Source of the DNA: Bacteroidales bacterium
GTDB lineage: Bacteria > Bacteroidota > Bacteroidia > Bacteroidales > UBA932
DNA: 64,000 bases
Assembly: GCA_017454905.1 (NCBI GenBank)
Contig: JAFTCB010000054.1
Location: 1 to 64,000, forward strand
Direction of reading: 5' to 3'
Shown here: positions 1-7,067 of the stretch, in pieces
Layout: every line of letters starts with the position of its first letter
How positions within the stretch are numbered: position 1 is the stretch's first letter
Notes under the pieces: generated by a model
Database searches by the model: none
What the model was told of the DNA's origin: nothing
What the model saw: the letters and a program-made list of their open reading frames with translations, nothing else
Made by a program: the position numbers and the translations under genes

Positions 1-23
1 AGGATTTTTTATCGATTACTTGC

Positions 24-31
24 TATCTTTG
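24..31 (+). promoter_or_regulatory. Bacteroidota-type -7 box (TATCTTTG) for nusB
   Basis: TATCTTTG matches the Bacteroidota -7 consensus TAnnTTTG. It lies 21 bases before the chosen nusB ATG at 53, which implies a short leader. No clear TTTG -33 element is visible because the window begins just upstream. Confidence 0.6.
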
Positions 32-52
32 CAGACAAATTTGTTTGAAAGT

Positions 53-976
53 ATGCTCAACCGAAGAATTCTCCGTATCAAGGCCTTCAAGACCATCTAC
101 TGCTACGCGGAAAACCACGGTATGACTCTCAAGGAGGCGGAGGGCCTGCTCGAGGTCTCGTGTGAGTCCACCCGGGACCTGTACCTGTTCCTGCTGGCGA
201 TTGTGAATCCGTTGACGGAAGAAGCAAAATCCCGCATCGAAACCGCCCGCGCCAAGTTCAACCCGACTGAAGAAGAACTCCATCCCAACCTCAAGTTCGT
301 GGAAAACCGGATCGCCCCCATCCTGCGGGAAGATCCTGATTTCTCCAAGCTGGTATCGCGTAAAAAACTTTACTGGGACCAGTACGACATGCTCCTGCGC
401 CGTCTCTACGAGCGGATCCGTTCCCGGAAATATTTCAAGGATTACCTGGCGAGCGGGGAGAATTCCCTCGAGGAGGATGCCAGGCTGTGGGCACGCATCT
501 TCGAGCGGGAATTCTTGGAGAACGAAGACCTGGCCGGTATCCTGGAGGACCTGTCCATCCATTGGAACGATGACCTGGATTTCGCGCTTGGCTGGTGCGC
601 CCGCTCCGTCCGTGCCCTCGGGCAGGGGGAGACCTGGCGGATGCCGCCGCTCTACCAGAGCGAGCTCCCCGGCAACGAAGGTTTCGACAGCGACCGGCGT
701 TTCGTCTTCGGCCTGCTACGCGGGGCTTTTGTCAACTATGACAAATTCAGCGGCCAGGTGGCTGACCTGACCCCGAAGTGGACCCTGGACCGCCTGTGCA
801 CCACCGACCTGGCCCTGATCGCCTGCGGCATGGCAGAGGCGCAGATGTCCCCGGAAGTGTCTCCCCGGATCATCATCAACGAATACGTGGAGATATCGAA
901 GTATTACAGCACGCCGGAAAGCAGCGGCTTCGTCAACGGCCTGCTGGACAAACTGATTAACCAACACATCGATTAG
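53..976 (+). CDS. nusB: Transcription antitermination factor NusB, extended Bacteroidota form
   Basis: The 307-residue protein ends in a NusB-like helical domain (roughly residues 190-305, with ALIACGMAEA and INEYVEISKYY as recognisable blocks). Before it lies an extra N-terminal helical region, usual in Bacteroidota; most bacterial NusB proteins are only about 140 residues. NusB binds boxA RNA with S10 and supports antitermination on rRNA operons. I chose the ATG at 53 because the longer frame would begin with a TTG upstream of the -7 box at 24-31. yajC follows two bases after the stop, so the two are probably cotranscribed. Confidence 0.88.
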   Translation: MLNRRILRIKAFKTIYCYAENHGMTLKEAEGLLEVSCESTRDLYLFLLAIVNPLTEEAKSRIETARAKFNPTEEELHPNLKFVENRIAPILREDPDFSKLVSRKKLYWDQYDMLLRRLYERIRSRKYFKDYLASGENSLEEDARLWARIFEREFLENEDLAGILEDLSIHWNDDLDFALGWCARSVRALGQGETWRMPPLYQSELPGNEGFDSDRRFVFGLLRGAFVNYDKFSGQVADLTPKWTLDRLCTTDLALIACGMAEAQMSPEVSPRIIINEYVEISKYYSTPESSGFVNGLLDKLINQHID

Positions 977-978
977 AT

Positions 979-1317
979 ATGACTACTATGCTTTTACAGG
1001 CAGCGGGTGCTGCCGGACAAGGTGCTGCCGGCGGCAGCAGCTGGAGTTTCCTTCTGATGCTTGCCCTGATGTTCCTGGTGATGTGGCTCTTCATGATCCG
1101 TCCCCAGCGTCAGCAGCAGAAGAAACTCGAAGAGATGCGCAACGCGCTCAAGAAGGGCGACAAGGTCGTCACCGCCGGAGGTATCTACGGCGTTGTCGCC
1201 GATGTCGACGAGCGCACCGTCCTGATCAAGGTGGACGGCGAGATCAAGCTCCGCGTGGACAAGTCCTCCATCCAGAAGGACATGTCCGATGCGCCTGCGC
1301 AGCCTGAGAAAAAATAA
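979..1317 (+). CDS. yajC: Preprotein translocase subunit YajC
   Basis: This 112-residue protein has the classic YajC layout. A single transmembrane helix (about residues 22-40) is followed by IRPQRQQQKK and a small soluble domain containing GDKVVTAGGIYG. YajC is an inner-membrane partner of SecDF-YidC and helps protein export. The gene lies between nusB and a YbbR-like gene, an order common in Bacteroidota. The next gene starts directly after its TAA. Confidence 0.93.
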   Translation: MTTMLLQAAGAAGQGAAGGSSWSFLLMLALMFLVMWLFMIRPQRQQQKKLEEMRNALKKGDKVVTAGGIYGVVADVDERTVLIKVDGEIKLRVDKSSIQKDMSDAPAQPEKK

Positions 1318-2247
1318 GTGAAAAACTGGGTACAGTTCCTCCTCTGTGTCCTGCTCTCCGCCGGCGTCTGGCTCACGCTCAACCTTTCGCAAGACTATGT
1401 CTCGATTGTCAGCGTTCCGGTCGTAGCCGTCAGCAATATCGAGGGCAGGGCCGGCGTGTCCACGTCCGAAGCCACTGCGACCGCCCAGGTCGCGGCGACG
1501 GGCTTCCAGCACCTGTTCCTGGGCCGCAAGCACAAGCGTCCCGTCATGGTGACCTTCAATGCTGCGGATTTCAGGTACGAGCAGGAGGACATGTATGCCA
1601 TTTCCAATGCAAGCCTGTACCGCTACGCCTCCCAGCTTTTCGGGGACGGCGTGACGGTGGACAGTTTCATCTCCGAAGACCTGATGTTCTCTTTCCCGGA
1701 GGAGACCTACCGCAAGGTGCCGGTCCGTCCGGTCCTGTCCATCACCTATGATCCCCAGTTCATGGCGCTGAAGCCCATGAGCCTGCAGCCGGACTCGGTG
1801 CTGGTCTACGGGGAGCCGTCCCGTCTGGAGAACGTCGAGTATGTGCTGACCCGGCCGCTGGAACTGACCGAACTGCGCAGCAGCGTGCATGGCAAGGTGC
1901 GTCTGGAAGTCCCTTCCGGCGTACGCCTGTCCCACGAGGAGAGCATCTATTCGATGGAGGTGACCCGCTATCTGGAGATCTGCTCGGAAGTCAAGATCGG
2001 CACGCGGAATGTCCCTTCCGGCGTGCACCTGGCGGTCCTGCCGTCCACGGCGACCGTGGTGTACCGCTGCGTGTTCCCGATGACCTCGGATCCCTCGGCC
2101 AATGCGCGCTTCTATATTGATTACCGGGATTTCACCGGTTCCCGGACAGGACGCTGCGTCGTCCGCAGCGAGGGGATTCCCTCGAATGTGATCGATTTCA
2201 ACGTCAGTCCGGAAGTGTTCGACTGTCTGGTCAGGGAGGCGGAGTGA
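1318..2247 (+). CDS. YbbR-like domain protein
   Basis: This is a 309-residue protein with one N-terminal membrane anchor (about residues 5-22), followed by repeated beta-rich extracytoplasmic segments. Phrases such as PVRPVLS and PDSVLVYGEPSRLENVEYVLT are typical of YbbR repeats. In Firmicutes the YbbR protein CdaR regulates a diadenylate cyclase; no cyclase gene is visible here, so that role is not assumed. The start is a GTG immediately following the yajC stop. The stop overlaps the coaE start (TGATG), pointing to translational coupling. Confidence 0.8.
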   Translation: MKNWVQFLLCVLLSAGVWLTLNLSQDYVSIVSVPVVAVSNIEGRAGVSTSEATATAQVAATGFQHLFLGRKHKRPVMVTFNAADFRYEQEDMYAISNASLYRYASQLFGDGVTVDSFISEDLMFSFPEETYRKVPVRPVLSITYDPQFMALKPMSLQPDSVLVYGEPSRLENVEYVLTRPLELTELRSSVHGKVRLEVPSGVRLSHEESIYSMEVTRYLEICSEVKIGTRNVPSGVHLAVLPSTATVVYRCVFPMTSDPSANARFYIDYRDFTGSRTGRCVVRSEGIPSNVIDFNVSPEVFDCLVREAE

Positions 2248-2777
2248 TGGCGAAGACAATCCTGGTCACCGGCCCCATCGGGAGTGGAAAATCCGTCGTC
2301 TGCCGCTATCTGGCATCGCTGGATTTCCCGGTGTACGAGTGCGATGCGCGCACCAAGATGCTCTATTCCCTGGTCCCCGGACTGAAATGCAGCATCGAGG
2401 AGCGGCTCTCCCTGCCCTGGTCGCAGATCGGGCAGGTCTTTTCCGAGCCGGACAAGCTCCGGACCCTCGAGGAGATGGTCTATCCCTATGTGGTCGAGGA
2501 CCTCAAGGCCTGGAAGGACGAACACGGGGACAAGGCCCCGCTGCTCTTTGTCGAATCGGCCATCGCCCTGGACAAACCGCAGTTCGACGGCCTCTACGAC
2601 GAGGTGCTGCTGGTCACGGCTCCGCTGGAAGTCCGTACCCGGCGCAATCCCAAGGTGGCGGAGCGGGACGCGCTCCAGACTTTCGATCCCGCCCGGATCC
2701 ACTACACCCTCCCGAACGAGGGTACCCAAGAAGAATTATACATTAAAATCCGACAATTGATATGCAAACTGATTTAG
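2247..2777 (+). CDS. coaE: Dephospho-CoA kinase
   Basis: CoaE phosphorylates dephospho-CoA at the ribose 3'-OH, the last step of coenzyme A synthesis. The 176-residue protein opens with a P-loop, GPIGSGKS (residues 9-16), and carries the aspartate of the acceptor region (YECDARTK). It is slightly shorter than typical family members (about 200). The ATG at 2247 overlaps the upstream stop by one base and is preferred to the GTG three bases earlier. Its 3' end overlaps the next gene by 16 bases. Confidence 0.88.
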   Translation: MAKTILVTGPIGSGKSVVCRYLASLDFPVYECDARTKMLYSLVPGLKCSIEERLSLPWSQIGQVFSEPDKLRTLEEMVYPYVVEDLKAWKDEHGDKAPLLFVESAIALDKPQFDGLYDEVLLVTAPLEVRTRRNPKVAERDALQTFDPARIHYTLPNEGTQEELYIKIRQLICKLI

Positions 2778-3190
2778 CACGGATCCTTTCCGTTTCCGGC
2801 CAGCACGGCCTGTTCCAATACATCGCCCAAGCCCGCAGCGGCGCCATCGGCGAAAGCCTCGCCACCAAGCAGCGCAAGGTCTTCCCTCCGACCAGCCGTA
2901 TCTCCACCCTGGCCGATATTGCCATCTACACGAGCGAAGGCGAAATGAAGCTGGACGAGGTGTTCCTGGCCCTCAAGGCCGTTCTCGGCGAGGACGCGGC
3001 GCCTTCCTCCAAGGCATCCGACAAGGAACTGACCGACCTTTTCCGGAAGGCCATTCCCAACTACGATGCCGACCGCTTCTACGTCTCCCACATGCGCAAG
3101 GTGGTGGACTGGTACGACCAGATCGCCAAATACGCCTCGTTCGATTTCGTCAAGGAAGAAGAGCAGCAGGGCGATGCGCAGGAGGCTTAG
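2762..3190 (+). CDS. DUF5606 domain protein
   Basis: This 142-residue protein matches the Bacteroidota DUF5606 family as I know it. It begins with the conserved LARILSVSGQHGLFQYIAQ block and contains the ISTLADIAIYT segment. Its molecular function is unknown. It overlaps coaE at its start and rimO at its end (about 17 bases), so it belongs to the same operon. The acidic, glutamine-rich tail is where the overlap with rimO lies. Confidence 0.75.
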   Translation: MQTDLARILSVSGQHGLFQYIAQARSGAIGESLATKQRKVFPPTSRISTLADIAIYTSEGEMKLDEVFLALKAVLGEDAAPSSKASDKELTDLFRKAIPNYDADRFYVSHMRKVVDWYDQIAKYASFDFVKEEEQQGDAQEA

Positions 3191-4502
3191 GGTCATCACC
3201 CTCGGCTGTTCGAAGAACACCGTCGATACCGAGCATCTGCTGGCGCAACTGCCGGCGGATGCTTTTACCATTGTAGATGCGGACGAGCCCGTCGACTGCC
3301 TGCTGCTCAACACCTGCGGCTTCATCGGCGATGCCAAGGAAGAGTCGGTGAACGCCATCCTGGAAGCCGTCGAGGCCAAGAAACGGGGTGAGGCAGGGGA
3401 GGTCATCGTGTTCGGCTGCCTGTCGCAGCGCTATGCGGCGGAACTGCCCGCGGAAATCCCGGAAGTGGATGCCTGGTTCGGTGCACGCGACCTGGCCCCC
3501 GTCTTGCGCCATCTGGGCGTGGAACCCGGCCCGCTGGTCTCCCGCCGCCTGACGGAGGCGAAAGGCTATGCCTACCTGAAGATTTCCGAAGGTTGCGACC
3601 GGCGCTGCTCGTACTGCGCCATCCCCTTCATCCGCGGCGCCCACCGCTCCGTCCCGATGGAGGACCTCGTGGCGGAGACGGAGGAGCTTGCCGCCCGGGG
3701 CGTGAAAGAACTGATCCTGATCGCCCAGGATACGACGTACTACGGCCTGGACCTGTACCACCGCCGCGCATTGGCCGAACTGCTGGACCGGCTATCGGCC
3801 GTACCGGGCATCGAATGGCTCCGGATCCATTATTCCTATCCCGCCGATTTCCCGGAGGATGTCCTCGACGCGATGGCGCACAATCCCAAGGTGTGCCGCT
3901 ACCTGGACATCCCGCTCCAGCACATCTCGGACCCGGTCCTGGACCGGATGCACCGCCATGTGGACGGCGCCTGGACGCGCGCGCTCATCGCGAAACTGCG
4001 TGCCGGGGTGTCGGGCGTCGCCCTGCGCACGACCATGATCGTCGGGCACCCGGGGGAGACGGAAGAAGCATTCGCGGAATTGCTGGACTTTGTCCGGGAG
4101 GCCCGCTTCGAGCGGCTCGGGGCGTTCATGTATTCCGAAGAAGAGGGGACCTTCGGTGCGGAGCATTTCGCCGATGACATCCCGGAGGAGGTCAAGCGCG
4201 AACGCCTGGACCGGCTGATGGAGCTGCAGCGGGAGATCTCCCTGTCCTGCAACCAGGCCCGCGTGGGCACGGAGGTCCGCGTGCTGGTGGACGGCTTCCT
4301 GCCGGCAGGTCCGTCATCTGCCGGCGCGGCCGGCGGATCCTCCCGCACGGCAATATGCCGCAGCGAATTCGAGAGCCCGGAAGTGGACGGGGAGATCCTC
4401 GTCCGCGGCGTGGCGGACACGGCCCGCGTCGGGGATTTCATCCGCGTGAAGATTGTCGCGGCGGAGGATTATGACCTGATCGCCGAGGCGGTCGGGTTCT
4501 GA
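3174..4502 (+). CDS. rimO: Ribosomal protein uS12 methylthiotransferase RimO
   Basis: RimO is a radical-SAM enzyme that adds a methylthio group to an aspartate of ribosomal protein S12. The 442-residue protein has the N-terminal cysteine motif LGCSKN (Cys12), LLNTCGF and FGCLSQ. The radical-SAM cluster motif is CDRRCSYC, the diagnostic LIAQDTTYYG follows, and the protein ends in a TRAM domain. The start at 3174 puts LGCSKN at the usual distance from the N terminus and overlaps the upstream gene. The TRAM domain carries an unusual Gly/Ala/Ser-rich insertion (about residues 376-392) encoded by a palindromic element (see the repeat at 4313). Confidence 0.93.
   Translation: MRRRLRVITLGCSKNTVDTEHLLAQLPADAFTIVDADEPVDCLLLNTCGFIGDAKEESVNAILEAVEAKKRGEAGEVIVFGCLSQRYAAELPAEIPEVDAWFGARDLAPVLRHLGVEPGPLVSRRLTEAKGYAYLKISEGCDRRCSYCAIPFIRGAHRSVPMEDLVAETEELAARGVKELILIAQDTTYYGLDLYHRRALAELLDRLSAVPGIEWLRIHYSYPADFPEDVLDAMAHNPKVCRYLDIPLQHISDPVLDRMHRHVDGAWTRALIAKLRAGVSGVALRTTMIVGHPGETEEAFAELLDFVREARFERLGAFMYSEEEGTFGAEHFADDIPEEVKRERLDRLMELQREISLSCNQARVGTEVRVLVDGFLPAGPSSAGAAGGSSRTAICRSEFESPEVDGEILVRGVADTARVGDFIRVKIVAAEDYDLIAEAVGF
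4313..4343 (+). repeat. In-frame REP-like palindrome inside rimO
   Basis: The segment reads GTCAT, then a stem GCCGG, a five-base loop, CCGGC and GGATCCTCC. This is the same architecture as the elements at 29938, 34217 and 44194. It encodes part of a Gly/Ala/Ser-rich stretch in the TRAM domain where RimO proteins normally have a short loop. The perfect 12-base palindrome CCTGCCGGCAGG lies just before it. Confidence 0.55.
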
Positions 4503-4535
4503 TAAGCGGCTCATGCAAATACAGTTGTTTTTACT

Positions 4536-4543
4536 TATATTTG
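4536..4543 (+). promoter_or_regulatory. -7 box (TATATTTG) for glsA-glsB
   Basis: TATATTTG fits the Bacteroidota -7 consensus and stands in the 63-base gap between rimO and glsA, 22 bases before the glsA ATG. No convincing -33 TTTG is seen at the expected distance. Confidence 0.55.
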
Positions 4544-4565
4544 TGAGTCACTAAAACCTTTCCGT

Positions 4566-5381
4566 ATGACCGAGGAGCAGATCCAAGACCGCCTGATCGA
4601 TCTGGACGGCATTGTCGCCGCCAAGTTCAAAGGCAAGAAGATCCCCCGGTGGGTGATGGGCTTTTTCAAGCGTTTCATCCACCAGGACTGGATGAACAGT
4701 ATGCTGCGGCGCGGCTACGACGGGGCTGAGTTCTGCGACGACCTGCTGGAGCAGATGGATGTCAAGATCGAAGTGGAGGGGCTGGAGAACGTCCCTGCCG
4801 ACGGCACACGCTATACTTTCGCCTCCAACCATCCCCTCGGGGCGGTGGACGGTATTGCCCTCTGTTCGCTGATCACGCGCCATTTCGGCCCGATGAAGAT
4901 GCTGGTCAACGATTTCCTGCTCTACATCAAGCCCCTGGCGCCGCTCTGCGTACCGATCAACAAGGTGGGCGGCCAGGCGCGCAACCTCCCGCAGATGATC
5001 GATGAGGCCTATGGCTCCGACAACCATCTGCTGATGTTCCCGGCGGGCAGCTGCTCGCGCAAGGTGGACGGCAAGATCCAGGACCTGCCCTGGACCAAGA
5101 CCTTCATTACCAAGAGCGTGGAAACCGGCCGCGCGGTCGTTCCGGTGCATTTCATCGGACGCAACCCCGGACGTTTCTACCGTGCAGACTGGTTCTTCCG
5201 CAAGTTCTTGAAGGTCAAGTTCAACATCCCGATGCTCTTCCTGCCTGACGCGTTCTATCACGCGCAGCACAAGACCTTCAGGATCATCCTCGGCAAGCCC
5301 ATTCCTTGCGAGGCTTTCGACAAATCCCGGAAACCGGCGGAGTGGGCGGCCCGGGTCCGTGAACAAGTATACCAATTGTAA
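4566..5381 (+). CDS. glsA: Lysophospholipid-type O-acyltransferase, probable GlsA of glycine lipid synthesis
   Basis: This 271-residue protein belongs to the PlsC/LPLAT superfamily. It has SNHPLGAVDG (His89, Asp95) as the catalytic motif and FPAGSCSRKVDG as the substrate-site block. In Bacteroides thetaiotaomicron the paired glsB and glsA genes make glycine lipids, GlsA adding the O-linked acyl chain. The gene is followed eight bases later by a GNAT/OlsB-like N-acyltransferase, which matches that pair. The assignment rests on family and context; a general 1-acylglycerol-phosphate acyltransferase is the main alternative. Confidence 0.75.
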   Translation: MTEEQIQDRLIDLDGIVAAKFKGKKIPRWVMGFFKRFIHQDWMNSMLRRGYDGAEFCDDLLEQMDVKIEVEGLENVPADGTRYTFASNHPLGAVDGIALCSLITRHFGPMKMLVNDFLLYIKPLAPLCVPINKVGGQARNLPQMIDEAYGSDNHLLMFPAGSCSRKVDGKIQDLPWTKTFITKSVETGRAVVPVHFIGRNPGRFYRADWFFRKFLKVKFNIPMLFLPDAFYHAQHKTFRIILGKPIPCEAFDKSRKPAEWAARVREQVYQL

Positions 5382-5388
5382 TCGTTAT

Positions 5389-6528
5389 ATGGAGAAGAAA
5401 GTCATCGACCCCGTCAGCGTGGATCTGATCAAGGCCGAACTCACCCCCGACAAGAAATTGTGCGACACCAACAAGGCCGGCAACGAACTGTATGTTTTCG
5501 ACTGGCGCGATGCGCCCAATACCCTGCGTGAAGTGGGCCGTCTGCGTGAAATCGCGTTCCGCGACGGCGGAGGCGGTACGGGTGAGGAAGTGGACCTGGA
5601 TGATTTCGACTTCGATCCCGAGCATCCCTACAAGCAGATCGTGGTCTGGGACCCGGATGCAAACGCCATTCTCGGCGGTTATCGTTTCATCCTGGGCCCC
5701 GACGTGCAGATACAGGAAGACGGGCAGCCGCACATCACTTCCGCCCACATGTTCCATTATTCGGAACAGTTCATCCGCGACTATTTGCCGCATACGATGG
5801 AACTGGGCCGTTCCTTCGTGGCTCCGGAATACCAGAGCTCCAAGGCGGGAGCGAAGGCCATTTTTGCGCTGGACAACCTCTGGGACGGCATCGTGGCCGT
5901 AATCCTGCAGCACCCCGGCATCATCTATTTCCTGGGCAAGATGACGATCTATCCCGATTATGACAGGTCCGCCCGCGAACTGATCCAGCATTTCCTGTGG
6001 AAGCATTTCCCGGACCCGGACGTGCTCGCGCGCCCCAAGCATCCGGTGGAGGTCGAGACGGATCCGCGCCTGCTGGACCTGATCCTGCGTGATGATGAAT
6101 ACAAGCAGGACTACCGCAACCTCAAGGACGCCATCCGCCGGCTCGGGCTCAACATCCCGCCGCTGGTGAATTCCTACATGAATATCTCTCCGACGATGAA
6201 GATGCTCGGTACGGGCGTCAATGATGAATTCTTCAACTGTTTCGATACGGGGATCATGGTCTGCTACGACGAGATCTATGCCGAAAAGCAGGAGCGGCAC
6301 CGCGAGCCGTATTTCCGCCATCTGGCCAAGAAGATCCGCATCCGTTTCCCGGGCTTGCGGGCGGAGCCGGAGGAGGTGGCGCAGCGTTATGCCACCAAGA
6401 ACCAGGGCGACCGCATGCGCCGTTTCAGCGAGTTCCTGAACCGTCAGAAGGATACGGTGATGGCAGCGGAGAAGAATCTGCGCAAGAAGGTGCTGCGCAA
6501 GAAGAAAAAAGAAAAGGTGGAGCCGTAA
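5389..6528 (+). CDS. glsB: GNAT/OlsB-like N-acyltransferase, probable GlsB of glycine lipid synthesis
   Basis: The 379-residue protein contains an OlsB/hemolysin-like acyltransferase core (about residues 40-200) with LREIAFRDGG, LGGYRFI and MELGRSFVAPEYQ. A long C-terminal region ends in a Lys/Arg-rich tail. By analogy with Bacteroides GlsB it would attach a 3-hydroxy fatty acid to the amino group of glycine, GlsA then adding the second chain. The start ATG at 5389 follows the glsA stop; a longer frame from a GTG inside glsA looks spurious. The last codons and stop overlap the 3' end of the RNase P RNA on the other strand. Confidence 0.75.
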   Translation: MEKKVIDPVSVDLIKAELTPDKKLCDTNKAGNELYVFDWRDAPNTLREVGRLREIAFRDGGGGTGEEVDLDDFDFDPEHPYKQIVVWDPDANAILGGYRFILGPDVQIQEDGQPHITSAHMFHYSEQFIRDYLPHTMELGRSFVAPEYQSSKAGAKAIFALDNLWDGIVAVILQHPGIIYFLGKMTIYPDYDRSARELIQHFLWKHFPDPDVLARPKHPVEVETDPRLLDLILRDDEYKQDYRNLKDAIRRLGLNIPPLVNSYMNISPTMKMLGTGVNDEFFNCFDTGIMVCYDEIYAEKQERHREPYFRHLAKKIRIRFPGLRAEPEEVAQRYATKNQGDRMRRFSEFLNRQKDTVMAAEKNLRKKVLRKKKKEKVEP

Positions 6529-6839
6529 GCCGGTTTCTGTTCACGGATTTTCTGCCATTTATCTTCGCAACCTACCCCCTGGCATCGGACGGGCCGTCCT
6601 CATCTGCCAGTATATTTGGTCTTGCAGGTCCCGGTGTCGTACCCGCACGGCATCGCTGTCATGCGTCGTGGGCTCTTGCCCCGCGTTTTCACCCTTACCT
6701 GAACGCCTGCCTCGCGGCAGGGACAGGCGGTTGTTTTCTGTTACGACGGGCGTAAGGTTACCCCTACCTGCGCTTTCCGCAGCGGGATGCCCTGTCCTGT
6801 CCGGACTTTCCTCCCTTTCGGGCGGCAGATCGCTCCACC
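6516..6839 (-). ncRNA. rnpB: RNase P RNA (class A)
   Basis: Read on the minus strand, this region has the hallmark GAGGAAAGTCCGG of RNase P RNA near the 5' end, followed by AACAGAAAACAACCGCC, GTAAGGGTGAAA and GCAAGACCAAATA. It ends with the conserved ACAGAAACCGGCTTA. The ends were placed by P1 pairing: GGTGGAGC at the 5' end pairs perfectly with GCTCCACC at the 3' end. P2 is supported by ATCTGCC pairing with GGCAGAT. The molecule (about 324 nt) is the catalytic RNA that matures tRNA 5' ends. Its P1 3' strand is also coding sequence of glsB. Confidence 0.93.
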
Positions 6840-6960
6840 TTATTTACTGGGGGCTAAGCCGCCCCCAAACCCCTTGCACCCCTCAAGTCCCTTTCCGACT
6901 TTGCTTGTGCAAAGTCCCGGGACCGGGGTGGCCGGCTGATGCCGGCTGCTTGTTTTATTT
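6840..6960 (-). other. Hairpin-rich leader between the rnpB promoter and the RNase P RNA
   Basis: About 120 bases lie between the only recognisable -7 box and the P1 helix of rnpB. They contain three perfect inverted repeats: 6849-6866 (GGGGGC, loop, GCCCCC), 6897-6916 (GACTTTGC, TTGT, GCAAAGTC) and 6931-6946 (GCCGGC, TGAT, GCCGGC). No gene is supported here. It could be a processed 5' leader, a separate small RNA, or inserted repeats. The further stretch 6973-7067 holds nothing I recognise. Confidence 0.45.
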
Positions 6961-6964
6961 TCGG

Positions 6965-6972
6965 CAAAGGTA
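6965..6972 (-). promoter_or_regulatory. -7 box (TACCTTTG) upstream of rnpB
   Basis: On the minus strand TACCTTTG fits the Bacteroidota -7 consensus. It is the only such box between rnpB and the divergent boundary, about 125 bases before the mature RNA. The -33 region is not clear. Confidence 0.5.
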
Positions 6973-7067
6973 ATCTTTTTTTGCATAAAAGAGAAACGCA
7001 GCGCCTGACGACGCTTTCGCTTCGCTCTCCTGTGGTTGCCGTGCCACGGAGGTGGTTCAGTGCCCCC

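Noticed and set aside
6668-6973. Short plus-strand open frame in the gap after glsB
   Set aside because: It lies across the RNase P RNA and its leader, which explain the sequence.
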